The notes: generated by a model not told the origin, from the sequence alone. A stretch of 64,000 nucleotides of DNA from Faecalibacterium sp. I4-3-84 (GCF_023347255.1 NZ_CP094466.1:2480001-2544000), one strand, 5' to 3'. Counted from the stretch's first letter, positions 1-8,758 are shown. Translations and numbers: made by a program.

Positions 1-1
1 A

Positions 2-199
2 AGCGCCATCATCGATGCCCGCAAGATGATCGTGGACGGTGCTGTGGGCATGGTGGAAATGGCCCTTGAACGCCTGAATGAGAACAAGGTAGTGGAGCTG
101 GACGACGAGCGCAAGGCGGCAATGGTCTCCAACCTGCTGGTGGTGCTGTGCGGCAACCGTGATGCCCAGCCCATCGTGAACAGCGGCAGCCTGTACTGA
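2..199 (+). CDS. SPFH/band-7 family protein, C-terminal end (partial)
   Basis: The gene is open at the left edge and ends in TGA at 197-199. The visible 65 residues include a segment beginning [18 protein letters not shown] and a tail ending NSGSLY, which resemble the C-terminal region of bacterial SPFH (stomatin/prohibitin-like) membrane scaffold proteins. The SPFH domain itself lies outside the window, so the family call rests only on the tail. The stop overlaps the next start (ATGA), so the two genes are translationally coupled. Confidence 0.6.
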   Translation, partial: SAIIDARKMIVDGAVGMVEMALERLNENKVVELDDERKAAMVSNLLVVLCGNRDAQPIVNSGSLY

Positions 200-399
200 T
201 GGCAGAACCAAAAAAGCAGGTGCCCCTGCGCCTGAACGCGAAGCTCTACGATGCCCTTGCCGCCTGGGCCGAAGATGACTTCCGCTCGGTGAACGGGCAG
301 ATCGAATATCTGCTGACGGAGTGCGTGCGGCAGCGCAAAAAGAACGGCAAGTATGTCTCGGACCAGATCGATGTGCCGCCTGAACTGGATATCAAATAA
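199..399 (+). CDS. Ribbon-helix-helix (Arc-like) small protein
   Basis: This 66-residue protein starts inside the stop codon of the SPFH gene. Residues about 7-45 ([20 protein letters not shown], then [11 protein letters not shown]) have the beta-strand/helix/helix pattern of Arc/MetJ-type DNA-binding proteins, with a basic tail RQRKKNGK. Proteins of this kind, placed directly after an SPFH gene, are annotated as Arc-family DNA-binding proteins. Coupling suggests it acts with or regulates the SPFH protein; that is inference. A hairpin terminator follows. Confidence 0.6.
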   Translation: MAEPKKQVPLRLNAKLYDALAAWAEDDFRSVNGQIEYLLTECVRQRKKNGKYVSDQIDVPPELDIK

Positions 400-407
400 A
401 TACCAAT

Positions 408-449
408 TGGCCCCGGCTGTGCGGATGAACTTTGCATGGCCGGGGGTTT
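408..449 (+). terminator. Rho-independent terminator after SPFH/RHH pair
   Basis: CCCCGGC at 411-417 pairs with GCCGGGG at 439-445, followed by a short T-rich stretch (TTTGTGTTT). Confidence 0.6.
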
Positions 450-516
450 GTGTTTATCGGTGGCTCCCTAAAGGCTGAAAATGCGAAATTTCCTGCCGGA
501 AAATAACGAAAATGCA

Positions 517-546
517 TTGACAGTTGCACACCTGTGACGCTATAAT
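517..546 (+). promoter_or_regulatory. Sigma-A promoter for the LCP gene
   Basis: A perfect TTGACA at 517-522 and a perfect TATAAT at 541-546 are separated by 18 bp, about 85 bp before the LCP start. Confidence 0.75.
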
Positions 547-630
547 AAGCCAAGGAATATCTTTCTGTGGCAATGGAAAGACCTTCCCGCAGAAAACTAT
601 ATTCCGAAGAAAAGAGGGAAGCTTACCCGC

Positions 631-1626
631 TTGAACAGACAAAAACAACATCGTGGTGCCGCTGCTGCGCTGGCTGTGCTGGTGCTGGCAGCTGTACTGT
701 TTTTTGTGGGCGGAAGCTGGCTGGAAAAGCGCAGCCAAAAGCCGGAGACCCGGACGGAGCTGCCGCAGGAGACCGCTGAGACCATGGAAGTGGACGGCGT
801 GACCTACCGCAGGCGCACAGACCTGACCACCATTCTTGTTATGGGCATCGATCATGACAGCGAGATCGAGGCAGAAGGCTCCTATCAGGGCGGTCAGGCG
901 GATTTCCAGCGGCTGATCGTGATAGACAGCAAAAACAAGACTGTCCGTCAGCTCAAGATCGACCGCGACACCATGGCAGGGGTTACGGTGCTGGGTATGC
1001 TGGGCAACCCGGTAGGCACCACCCAAATGCAGATCAGCCTTGCCCATGGCTTTGGCGATGGCAGGGAAGAAAGCTGCGGTTACGCCCGCGACGCAGTCTC
1101 GCGCCTGCTGCAGGGCAAGAGCATCGATTTTTACCTTGCCATGAGTCTGGACGGCATCTCGGTGCTGAACGACCTTGCAGGCGGTGTGACCGTGACGCTG
1201 GAGGACGACTTCTCCGCAGCAGACCCGGCCATGACCAAGGGAGCTACCCTGACGCTGCAGGGCGATCAGGCTGAGATTTTTGTGCGCAGGCGCATGGATA
1301 TTGGCGAAGGCACCAACGAAGCCCGCATGGTGCGGCAGGAGGAGTATCTTGCACAGCTTTCCGCACAGCTGGAAAGCAGGGTGCAGCAGGATCAGCAGTT
1401 CACCGCACAGGTGTACGATGCGCTGCAACCTTATCTGGTCACCGACCTTGCAAAGGGTCAGCTGGTCAATGAGGTGTGGGCCGCAAAGGACGATACTGTG
1501 GAACCTGCCATTGCACTGGAGGGCGAGCACAAGGTGGCAGAGGACGGATTCACCGAATTCTATCCGACCGAAGCTTCCATCCAGAAAGCGGTTCTGACGC
1601 TGTTCTGGGAGCCTGTTGAAGAATGA
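631..1626 (+). CDS. LytR-CpsA-Psr (LCP) family protein
   Basis: LCP proteins transfer undecaprenyl-linked glycopolymers to peptidoglycan or proteins on the outer membrane face. This 331-residue protein has an N-terminal membrane anchor (about residues 9-28), then an extracellular LCP core starting near TTILVMGID. Conserved LCP elements visible are the DRDT motif after QLKI and the arginine-rich stretch RRRMDIGEG with the downstream RQEEYL. A TTG start at 631 is chosen because AGAGGG lies about 12 nt upstream and it precedes the anchor. It leads a block with Wzz-like, BY-kinase and PHP phosphatase genes, which fits a role in attaching capsule or wall polysaccharide. Confidence 0.8.
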   Translation: MNRQKQHRGAAAALAVLVLAAVLFFVGGSWLEKRSQKPETRTELPQETAETMEVDGVTYRRRTDLTTILVMGIDHDSEIEAEGSYQGGQADFQRLIVIDSKNKTVRQLKIDRDTMAGVTVLGMLGNPVGTTQMQISLAHGFGDGREESCGYARDAVSRLLQGKSIDFYLAMSLDGISVLNDLAGGVTVTLEDDFSAADPAMTKGATLTLQGDQAEIFVRRRMDIGEGTNEARMVRQEEYLAQLSAQLESRVQQDQQFTAQVYDALQPYLVTDLAKGQLVNEVWAAKDDTVEPAIALEGEHKVAEDGFTEFYPTEASIQKAVLTLFWEPVEE

Positions 1627-1703
1627 TGTAAATGTTGAAAAGCATTTGCGATAGAAAGCAGCATCTTGGGGAGTGCGGCTTGAAGTGAAAGGAGATCTTC
1701 ATT

Positions 1704-2267
1704 ATGAAGAAAGTTATCAGCGCTGTTCTGACCGCTGCTATGGTCGTGGGCATGGGTGTGTCTGTTCTGGCAGCAACGCCCAGCAAGACTGTGGCAGATG
1801 AGGTCAAGGCCAGCGGTTCTGCTACCGTCACCGGTGTTCTGGGCATTGTCAGCGATGTGAAGGTCACTGCCAAGGAGGATACCGCTCAGGTCGAGGAAGT
1901 CCTGCAGGACATCACTTCTGATGCAGACCTGCAGAAGGCTGCGGGCGCTTCGAAAAAAAAGAAGACGACGATAGATGTTACTGTAACGCAGGCCTTTGAG
2001 ATGCAGACCTCTAACCTGCTCGACGCTGCAAATGTTAAGCTGACCATTGAGTCCAAGGTCATTGAGGCTGCTTACGAGGACAACGAGCAAGTTACCGTTC
2101 TGGTGGCTGTGCCCAAGACGAAGGCAGACGGCACTGTGACCTATACCTACTATACTGTGCCCGGTAAGGTCGTGGATGGCAAGATCGTGGTGAACCTGAA
2201 GGGCCGTCAGGTCAAGCTCTATGGCTCCAACTTCGTTCTGGTGGCCGTGAAGACCATTGAGGGCTAA
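1704..2267 (+). CDS. Secreted protein of unknown function
   Basis: This 187-residue protein has a clear Sec signal peptide: basic MKK, hydrophobic core, and cleavage probably after VSVLA (about residue 22). The mature part is rich in Thr, Val, Lys and Asp, with no cysteine or catalytic motif that I can recognise; the C-terminal half looks beta-rich. The start has an AAAGGAG site upstream. It sits between the LCP gene and the polysaccharide regulation genes, with its own terminator, so it may be a surface partner of that block. No function can be assigned. Confidence 0.7.
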   Translation: MKKVISAVLTAAMVVGMGVSVLAATPSKTVADEVKASGSATVTGVLGIVSDVKVTAKEDTAQVEEVLQDITSDADLQKAAGASKKKKTTIDVTVTQAFEMQTSNLLDAANVKLTIESKVIEAAYEDNEQVTVLVAVPKTKADGTVTYTYYTVPGKVVDGKIVVNLKGRQVKLYGSNFVLVAVKTIEG

Positions 2268-2282
2268 GAACTAGAAATGTTC

Positions 2283-2321
2283 TGCGGTGCTCCCTGATGA
2301 AAAAGGGAACGCCGCATTTTT
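2283..2321 (+). terminator. Rho-independent terminator
   Basis: TGCGGTGCTCCC at 2283-2294 pairs with GGGAACGCCGCA at 2305-2316, followed by five T. It separates the secreted-protein gene from the Wzz-like operon. Confidence 0.8.
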
Positions 2322-2401
2322 GGCGTATAGGATTCAGAAAAACAGAGGAAAGGGCGCAATGCCCGGGCCGCATGGGCGGCAGTATTATAAGGAGTGAAAT
2401 C

Positions 2402-3223
2402 GTGCAGCAAGATACTTTTGTGAAGGAGCGCACAGCTTTAGCGGTACAGCAGGAACAGGGAGAAGATACCATTGATCTGCTGGAACTGTTCATGGGCCTG
2501 CTGGCCCACTGGACGCTCATTGCAGCCACGGCTGTGGTGGGTGCCGTGCTGATGGCGCTTTATACGTTTTTTCTGGTAACGCCGATGTACAAGGCAACGG
2601 CTACCATCTATGTGGTCAGCCGCAATGATTCGGTGCTGAACTTCTCCGATCTACAGGTCGGCAGCGAGCTGACCAGCGATTACATCAAGGTCTTTGAAAT
2701 GTGGGAAGTCCACGAAAAGGTCATCAGCAACCTGGATCTGGATTACACCTACACCGATATGGCCAGTATGCTGTCTGTCACCAACACCAGCGACACCCGT
2801 ATGCTGGATATCACGGTCACGAACCCGGACCCGGAAGAAGCAGCAGCGATCGCAAACGAGTATGCGGATGTGGGCGCAAAGTACATCTCGGAAAAGATGA
2901 AGACGGACGAGCCCACCCTGATGTCTTCTGCGCGTGTGCCGGAGAACCCGTTCAGTCCCAACAAGGCCAAGAACATCCTGCTGGGCTTTGTAGTGGGCTT
3001 TGTGCTGGCCTGCGCCGTGGTGGTGCTGCGGACCATGCTGGACGATACCTACAAGTCTGCCGATGATATCCGCAAGTATACCGGCATGGTCGTGCTGGCA
3101 TCGATCCCGCTGGCCGATGCTGGCGAACAGCCGAAAGAGAAAAGCGAGTTCAAGCGCCGCACCAAGCGGTTTGCCAATGATGTCCGCCGCCGTGTGGGTG
3201 GCAGCTCTGGGAGGAAAGCATGA
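2402..3223 (+). CDS. Wzz/CpsC-type polysaccharide chain-length protein and BY-kinase modulator
   Basis: This 273-residue membrane protein belongs to the Wzz/YveK/CapA group, which activates bacterial tyrosine kinases and controls polysaccharide length. There are two membrane segments (residues about 36-60 and 187-207) flanking an extracellular part. The second segment is preceded by the proline-rich P-ENPFSPNK motif typical of the family. The GTG start at 2402 is preferred because AAGGAG lies 7 nt upstream; a longer in-frame reading from 2297 begins inside the preceding terminator. The stop overlaps the kinase start by 4 bp. Confidence 0.85.
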   Translation: MQQDTFVKERTALAVQQEQGEDTIDLLELFMGLLAHWTLIAATAVVGAVLMALYTFFLVTPMYKATATIYVVSRNDSVLNFSDLQVGSELTSDYIKVFEMWEVHEKVISNLDLDYTYTDMASMLSVTNTSDTRMLDITVTNPDPEEAAAIANEYADVGAKYISEKMKTDEPTLMSSARVPENPFSPNKAKNILLGFVVGFVLACAVVVLRTMLDDTYKSADDIRKYTGMVVLASIPLADAGEQPKEKSEFKRRTKRFANDVRRRVGGSSGRKA

Positions 3224-3966
3224 AACAGCTGAAGATCACAAAATTTCCGGCTCTGGATTATGCGGGAAATGAAGCCTTTAATACCCTGAGCACCAACCTC
3301 TCCTTTGCAGGTGCGAGTGTCAAAAAGATCATGATCACCAGCTGCCATGCTGCAGAGGGCAAGAGCTATCTGTCCATGAACCTGATGCGCACGCTGGCAC
3401 AGCGCGGCATCAAGGTGGCGCTGGTGGACGCAGACCTGCGCCGCAGCTTGGTCAACAGTGACTACGGCCTGAAATATGAGGATGGCCGCAGCGACGGTAA
3501 GGGCCTCTCCCATTTTCTGGCCGGTATGGTGGGCATGGATGAGGTGATCTACCAGACCGATATCCCCAACGCGATCATGGTGCCGGTGGGCCGCGATGTG
3601 CCCAACCCGCTGGCGCTGCTGACCAACAGCCATTTTGCCGAACTGCTGGATATGCTGGCCAGAATGGCAGATTACGTCATTGTGGACGCACCCCCGGTGG
3701 GCGTGGTCATCGATGCGGCGGAGATCGCCAAGGCATGTGACGGCACCCTGATCGCAGTGCACTACAACGATGTGAGCCGTCAGGAGCTGCTGGACGTGAA
3801 GCAGCAGATCGAGCAGACCGGCTGCCCCATTCTGGGCACCGTGCTCAATCAGGTGGACTACGACAACTATATGGGCCGCAAGTACTACAAATCCTACTCA
3901 AAGTATGGAAAGTACGGTTATTACAGAAAGTATTACAAACGGAGCCACGAAGCGGAAAAGAAATGA
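3220..3966 (+). CDS. CpsD/CapB-type bacterial tyrosine kinase (BY-kinase)
   Basis: The 248-residue cytoplasmic kinase has a Walker A segment SCHAAEGKS (about residues 44-52), Walker A' ALVDADLRRS (about 67-76) and Walker B YVIVDAPP. The last about 40 residues carry a dense tyrosine cluster (more than ten Tyr), the usual autophosphorylation tail. Family knowledge: such kinases act with the preceding membrane modulator to control capsule or EPS export and are dephosphorylated by the PHP phosphatase encoded next. It overlaps both neighbours by 4 bp, so the three genes form one coupled operon. Confidence 0.9.
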   Translation: MKQLKITKFPALDYAGNEAFNTLSTNLSFAGASVKKIMITSCHAAEGKSYLSMNLMRTLAQRGIKVALVDADLRRSLVNSDYGLKYEDGRSDGKGLSHFLAGMVGMDEVIYQTDIPNAIMVPVGRDVPNPLALLTNSHFAELLDMLARMADYVIVDAPPVGVVIDAAEIAKACDGTLIAVHYNDVSRQELLDVKQQIEQTGCPILGTVLNQVDYDNYMGRKYYKSYSKYGKYGYYRKYYKRSHEAEKK

Positions 3967-4673
3967 GCGGCTTTACGGATTATCATGCGCACTTCGTCTA
4001 CGGCGTGGACGATGGTGCGCAGACCAGAGAAGAAATGTATGCCATGCTGGATGCAGCGGCAGCAGACGGTGTGCGGCACCTGTTTGCTACCTCGCACAGT
4101 ACGCCGGGCATGGAACGCTTCCCGCAGGAAGTCTATGACCGGCATCTGGCGCTGGCCCGCGCATACTGCACACAAAAAGGCTACGACCTGAAGCTGGAGC
4201 ACGGCTCTGAGTTGCTGTATACCCCTGCGACGGGATATGCGGCAGTCCAGCGCCAGCTGCTGACCTTGGGAGATACCGGCTGGGTGCTGCTGGAATTTGT
4301 GCCGAACATAACGGCAAAGGAGCTGGAAACGGCCCTGCGGGAGATCACGGGTGCGGGTTACCGCATTCTGGTGGCCCACATTGAGCGGTATCCCTGCCTT
4401 GCGCAGCACGGCCTGCTGGCCCGCCTGCATGAGCAGTACCGGCTGCGCTGCCAGATCAACTGTTCGGCTGTGCTGGACAGCGGCTTCTGGCAGTGGATGC
4501 GGCTGGAGCACTGGGTCAAGGCGGGGCTTGTGGATGCAATCTCTTCGGATGCACACAACTGCACCTCGCGCCCGACCCGGATGCGGCAGGCGTATGAGCG
4601 GCTCTGCACCCGTGTGGGACAAACGACAGCACAAAAACTGACCGGACTGGATGGCACAGAGTATCTTGTATAG
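3963..4673 (+). CDS. CpsB/YwqE-type PHP tyrosine-protein phosphatase
   Basis: This 236-residue metal-dependent phosphatase of the PHP fold has the metal-binding motif DYHAHFVYGVDDGA at residues 6-19 (DxHxH), a histidine in FATSHST, HIERY near residue 140 and ISSDAHN near residue 195. It is expected to remove phosphate from the tyrosine tail of the adjacent BY-kinase. Length is close to the family norm (about 240-260). No glycosyltransferase, flippase or polymerase gene follows; the next gene is a regulator after about 200 bp. Confidence 0.88.
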   Translation: MSGFTDYHAHFVYGVDDGAQTREEMYAMLDAAAADGVRHLFATSHSTPGMERFPQEVYDRHLALARAYCTQKGYDLKLEHGSELLYTPATGYAAVQRQLLTLGDTGWVLLEFVPNITAKELETALREITGAGYRILVAHIERYPCLAQHGLLARLHEQYRLRCQINCSAVLDSGFWQWMRLEHWVKAGLVDAISSDAHNCTSRPTRMRQAYERLCTRVGQTTAQKLTGLDGTEYLV

Positions 4674-4874
4674 TTGCTTTGACTGCCGGAAATGAAAATG
4701 GGAAAGACGCCTCTTTCAGCCAGCTGCTTCGTGAGGAAACGGATGGGAAAGGAACGTCCTTTTGTAAAGAAGTGTGGAGCTTCTGGCTTTTTGTGCAAAA
4801 AAACTTGCGAATCAAAGGACAAAGTGTTAAACTGAAACAGGGAACATGTATGGTAAACTTGCGGGGGTGTACGA

Positions 4875-5717
4875 ATGAAGATACTGGTCGTCGATGATGG
4901 ACAGCTTGCAATCAACTCGCTGATCCGCATCCTGTGCCGCGTTGCACCCGACTGTGACTATATCAGCGCCATGACGACCGAGGATGCACTGAGCTGGATG
5001 CGTCAGGGGCCGATGGACGCGGCTTTCCTCAATCTGGAAATGCCCGGCATGAACGGGCTTGCTTTGACGCGCATGATCCAGAAGCTGCAGCCGCGCTGCA
5101 ACATCATTGTGGTAACAGAGCACCCGGAGTATGCGCTGGAAGCGCTGCAGATCTTCGTGAGCGGCTTTTTACTCAAGCCTGCAAACGAGGCAGATGTGCG
5201 CAATGTGCTGGAGCATCTGCGCTACCCGCCGGAGAATGCCCCTGTCGGCATCAAGATCCAGTGCTTTGGCAATTTTGAGATCTTCGTGGGCGGGCGCGCT
5301 TTGGCCTTCAAGCGCAGCAAGAGCAAGGAGCTGCTGGCCTATCTGGTGGATCGCAATGGTGCCACCTGCACCAACGGCGAAATGCTGGCCGTGCTGTGGG
5401 AGGATAAGCCCGACACCGCATCGCTGCACAGCCATCTCCGCAATCTGATCTTTGACCTGAGCCATACGCTGGAGGATGCAGGTGTTACCGGCCTGCTCAT
5501 CCGCGGCCGCAGCACACTGGCGCTGGACACCAGCAAGGTGGATTGTGATTATTACAATTTCCTGCGGGGCAGCCGCTCGGCCACCAATTCCTATCGCGGC
5601 GAGTATATGACCCAGTATTCTTGGGCAGAGGTGACCCGTTCAGCGCTGCGCCAGCAGGCAAATGTGCAGAAAACAGCCTCGATCCCCAGTTACTATGTGC
5701 CGCCTACCGGCTTTTAA
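4875..5717 (+). CDS. Response-regulator-like protein with degenerate receiver and SARP/winged-helix output
   Basis: Residues 1-115 form a CheY-like receiver: acidic pair D7-D8 in VVDDG, switch Thr in VVTEH and Lys in LLKPAN. The phosphoacceptor position is Asn (N53 in FLNLEMPGMNG) rather than Asp, so ordinary phosphorylation should not occur. Residues about 120-230 form an OmpR/SARP-like winged helix (FGNFEIFVGGRAL, then RSKSKELLAYLVDR). The protein ends at 280 residues without a long BTAD/TPR region. A weak promoter-like pair (TTGCGA 4805-4810, TAAACT 4828-4833, 17 bp apart) lies upstream. Following the polysaccharide control genes, it may regulate them. Confidence 0.8.
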   Translation: MKILVVDDGQLAINSLIRILCRVAPDCDYISAMTTEDALSWMRQGPMDAAFLNLEMPGMNGLALTRMIQKLQPRCNIIVVTEHPEYALEALQIFVSGFLLKPANEADVRNVLEHLRYPPENAPVGIKIQCFGNFEIFVGGRALAFKRSKSKELLAYLVDRNGATCTNGEMLAVLWEDKPDTASLHSHLRNLIFDLSHTLEDAGVTGLLIRGRSTLALDTSKVDCDYYNFLRGSRSATNSYRGEYMTQYSWAEVTRSALRQQANVQKTASIPSYYVPPTGF

Positions 5718-5732
5718 ACCAGAAAAAACAAG

Positions 5733-5772
5733 AACACCTCAGAAAATCGCTCGATTTTCTGAGGTGTTTTTT
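5733..5772. terminator. Bidirectional terminator between convergent genes
   Basis: A perfect 16-bp stem (5733-5748 with 5753-5768) with GCTC loop is followed by a T run on the plus strand. An A run just left of the stem serves the minus strand. Confidence 0.9.
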
Positions 5773-5872
5773 CTTGACATGAAAATACCCCAAGAGTACT
5801 CAGAGTTTTGTTTTTACTCTGTCTATTCTAGGGGTAGCATATCAAAAGTAAAGGGGCTTTGTGTGCAATTAT

Positions 5873-7114
5873 TTACTGCTGCGCAAAAATTTTGATCTCA
5901 TCCTTATCCATAAAGGCGGCACCGGAAAAACCGGAAGCTTCCAGCTGGCCCAACTGTTTGCCCAGCTTCTTGGCCTGCTGCAGAACGGTGACATTGTAGC
6001 TGCTGCGCAGGTCTGCAGCCTTGGCAAGAACGGCGGTGAAGTCGGCATCCTTGCCGTACAGCAGGGCGATCTTCTGCTTTGCGCCGGGGATCTGGTAGCC
6101 CTGCTCCAGCAGGATGCCGCACACCCGCTCGAAGCCGATGGAGAAGCCCACGGCGGGCACCTGAGTGCCCAGGAACTTGCCCACCATGTTGTCGTAGCGG
6201 CCGCCGCCGGCCACGGCACCGCTGAACTGCGGGCAGGTGATCTCAAACACCATGCCGGTGTAGTAGCCCTGACCGCGCACCAGACTGGGGCAGTAGGCTA
6301 CCTGATAGCGGCCTGCAGCCATGGCGTTGGCGGTAGCAAGGACATACTTGAGGTCATCGGCAATGGCGGGGTCTGCGCAGCGGGCAGCCACGGCATCCAG
6401 CGTGACTTCGCCTGCGGCAATGAAGTCGGCCAGTGCGTTGATGGCATTTTCCGGCAGCTGCTTTTCGGTCAGCTCAGCCTTCACACCATCGGCGCCGATC
6501 TTGTCCATCTTATCAAAGGTGATGCAGACGGAATCCAGCGTATCAGCGGAAAAACCCATGCTCTCCAGCATCCCGCGCAGGATGCGGCGGTCATTGATGT
6601 TGACGGTGAAGCCGGTGAAGCCGATGTTCAGCAGGGCACGGGTGGTCACGTCGATCAGCTCCACCTCGGCATTGGGGGAAGAATCGCCCAGAATGTCGAT
6701 ATCGCACTGTACGAACTCGCGCAGACGGCCCTTCTGCGGGCGCTCGGCGCGGAACACACGGTCGGTCTGGATCACCTTGAAGGGGCTGGGCAGTTTATCC
6801 TTGTTGGCGGCATAGTAGCGGCTCAGCGGCAGGGTCAGGTCATAGCGCAGGCCCATATCGGACAGCTGCTTGGGATCGCCGGTGTTCAGGGCAGCGGTGA
6901 GCTTATCGCCGCGCTTGAGCACCTTGAAGATCAGGTTCAGGTTGTCGCCGCCGTCGGATTTGTCCAGATTTTCCATATCCTCCAGCATGGGGGTGGAAAT
7001 GCGCTCGAAGCCGGACGCGCGGTAGGTCTCCAGAATTTTGCCCTGAATGTAATCGCGCAGGGTCTGCTCTGCGGGCAGCAGGTCGCGCATGCCCTTCAAT
7101 GCCTGTGTTTTCAT
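5873..7114 (-). CDS. hisS: Histidine--tRNA ligase
   Basis: Class II aminoacyl-tRNA synthetase charging tRNA-His; 413 residues, normal for HisRS. It begins MKTQALKGMRDLLPAE, and class II motif 2 appears around FRAERPQKGRLREF. The HisRS signature sequences are LVRGQGYYTGMVFE and AVAGGGRYDNMV, with motif 3 around VGFSIGFERV; an anticodon-binding domain occupies the last about 90 residues. The start at 7114 is preferred to an upstream ATG at 7141 because GAGAGG precedes it by 9 nt. No T-box is visible in the short leader. Confidence 0.95.
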   Translation of the reverse strand: MKTQALKGMRDLLPAEQTLRDYIQGKILETYRASGFERISTPMLEDMENLDKSDGGDNLNLIFKVLKRGDKLTAALNTGDPKQLSDMGLRYDLTLPLSRYYAANKDKLPSPFKVIQTDRVFRAERPQKGRLREFVQCDIDILGDSSPNAEVELIDVTTRALLNIGFTGFTVNINDRRILRGMLESMGFSADTLDSVCITFDKMDKIGADGVKAELTEKQLPENAINALADFIAAGEVTLDAVAARCADPAIADDLKYVLATANAMAAGRYQVAYCPSLVRGQGYYTGMVFEITCPQFSGAVAGGGRYDNMVGKFLGTQVPAVGFSIGFERVCGILLEQGYQIPGAKQKIALLYGKDADFTAVLAKAADLRSSYNVTVLQQAKKLGKQLGQLEASGFSGAAFMDKDEIKIFAQQ

Positions 7115-7170
7115 AAGATGGTTCCTCTCTATATAAATCATAAATCAATGTAAATACTTTTACCCTATTC

Positions 7171-7198
7171 ATTATAAAGAAATCTGCCGTTTTGTCAA
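7171..7198 (-). promoter_or_regulatory. hisS promoter
   Basis: On the minus strand TTGACA (7193-7198) and TATAAT (7171-7176), both perfect, are 16 bp apart, about 55 bp before the hisS start. Confidence 0.8.
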
Positions 7199-7244
7199 TT
7201 GAAATGGGCACACTGTAAGGGAAAAACCATTCGGAGGACAGACG

Positions 7245-8462
7245 ATGAAACAGCAATTTGCAGCAAAACATCCGTGGACCATCCTTGCGGCGGGCGCAGC
7301 CATTCAGGTGCTCACGGGCATCCCGGCGGCGTGGGGCGTATTCCAGCAGCCGGTCATGGACGAGTACGGCCTGAGCGAGCAGGGGGCAGGCTATGCCTTC
7401 GGCATCCTCATTGCGGCGTTCGGCGTGGGGTGCGTCCTCGGCGGCTTTCTGCAGGACAGCCGAGGCCCGCGGTGTGCGGCTCTGTGGGGAACAGCACTGC
7501 TGTGCGGCGGATTTTTTGCAGCGGCCATCCTGCCGGGCGGCAGTGCGGGCAGCTTTTTTCTGGCATTCAGTATCCCGGCGGGGCTGGGCACGGCGTTTCT
7601 GTACCCATCCATCCAGTCCTGCGCACAGAAGTGGTATGCCGGGCGCAAGGGCCTTGCCACCGGCGTGATCGGCGGGGCGGTGGGCCTTTCCGGTGCGTTC
7701 CTCACCGTGTTCGTGCGCACGGCGGTCAGCGGCTTTGGGATCGTGCAGGGCATCCGGGGTGCGTTCTGGGCACTGGGGGCCGTCACGCTGCCCGTCTGCC
7801 TTGCGGGCAGCCTGCTTTTGCAGGACCCGCCGAAGGATGCCGAAAAACAGCAGCAAAACGACAAAAATACCATTGACCTTTCCCCGTGGCAGATGCTGAA
7901 AACAAAGCAGTACTGGCTGTGCGCAGGCGCGGTGTGTTTTTCCACCCCGGCGGTGCTTCTGTTCAGCCCCATCATCCTGAAGCTGGGCGTGGAGCGGGGG
8001 CTGGACGAAAGCGCTGCATTGTGGAGCGTGGTGCTGGGCAGCGTGGGCAGTGCGGCGGGCCGCCTGCTGATGCCCATGCTCAGCGATAAAATTGGCCGCA
8101 GGCCCACCGATCTGCTGCTGTTTGCGGTGTCGCTGGGGCTTTCGGCAGGGTTTGCGTTTGCGCAGGGCTGGTGGGTGATCGCCTGTTATGCGGGGCTTAC
8201 CTTCTGCTATTCCGGCCTTGCAGCAGTGCTGCCCGCCCTTTCCACCGATCTGTTCGGCCTGCCGCACGCAGGGGTGAACTACGGTTTTCTGGCACTGGGG
8301 CAGAGCGTGGGCAGTCTGGCCTTTCCGTTTGCAGCAAATCTCTGGGGGTTGGAAGCCGGGCGGCACTGGCTTGCCGTGGGCGGCGCAGCGGCGGGCTTTG
8401 CGGCCATGTGGGTACTGAAGCCTGCCGGGCAGACACCGCGCAGGCAGGACACAGGAGCGTGA
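7245..8462 (+). CDS. MFS transporter, OFA (oxalate/formate antiporter-like) type
   Basis: A 405-residue inner membrane carrier with about twelve hydrophobic segments split by a charged central loop (about residues 190-215). The N-terminus (GIPAAWGVFQQPVMDEYGLS) and loop LGGFLQDSRGPR resemble the OFA branch of the major facilitator superfamily, and a second loop LSDKIGRRPT is a typical MFS motif A repeat. Substrate is probably a small carboxylate but cannot be read from sequence. GGAGGAC precedes the ATG. It is divergent from hisS and transcribed alone. Confidence 0.8.
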   Translation: MKQQFAAKHPWTILAAGAAIQVLTGIPAAWGVFQQPVMDEYGLSEQGAGYAFGILIAAFGVGCVLGGFLQDSRGPRCAALWGTALLCGGFFAAAILPGGSAGSFFLAFSIPAGLGTAFLYPSIQSCAQKWYAGRKGLATGVIGGAVGLSGAFLTVFVRTAVSGFGIVQGIRGAFWALGAVTLPVCLAGSLLLQDPPKDAEKQQQNDKNTIDLSPWQMLKTKQYWLCAGAVCFSTPAVLLFSPIILKLGVERGLDESAALWSVVLGSVGSAAGRLLMPMLSDKIGRRPTDLLLFAVSLGLSAGFAFAQGWWVIACYAGLTFCYSGLAAVLPALSTDLFGLPHAGVNYGFLALGQSVGSLAFPFAANLWGLEAGRHWLAVGGAAAGFAAMWVLKPAGQTPRRQDTGA

Positions 8463-8580
8463 AATTTGCCCTCTTGACATAGTTGACAAAAACTTGACGA
8501 ATGAAATGACAAAAGCATCCGAATTGACAGTTAGCGGAAGACAACTGCAAATAGTTTTGATGTTTTTTACCGGAAATGTA

Positions 8581-8609
8581 TTGCAAAATCCGTCAGCTTT
8601 CTCTATAAT
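8581..8609 (+). promoter_or_regulatory. Promoter of the IscU-like/GGGtGRT operon
   Basis: TTGCAA (8581-8586) and TATAAT (8604-8609) are 17 bp apart. Several TTGACA-like sequences lie just upstream (8474-8530) but lack matched -10 boxes. Confidence 0.7.
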
Positions 8610-8615
8610 AAAATC

Positions 8616-8752
8616 ATGCGTGGTAGTACCGGTTAAGGCGCTGAAAGAGAGCGGCGCGCCCGGTCAGATGCAAGCAGCAAAGGGCAGCGGCTGTGCCGGC
8701 AGGGCGCGGCGGCGGCTTTGTGCTGCAAAGCAACATTTGTCAAAAGGAGAGT
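8616..8752 (+). promoter_or_regulatory. Long GC-rich leader, possibly structured
   Basis: About 140 nt lie between the predicted transcription start and the first codon. ACCGG near 8630 can pair with CCGGT near 8660 around a GC-rich loop, and GC-rich runs follow. No known riboswitch class is recognised, and no terminator stem with a T run is present. Confidence 0.3.
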
Positions 8753-8758
8753 ATGATT

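Noticed and set aside
5861-7153. Plus-strand open frame opposite hisS
   Set aside because: Histidyl-tRNA synthetase motifs are on the minus strand with a perfect promoter; the plus frame is a shadow.
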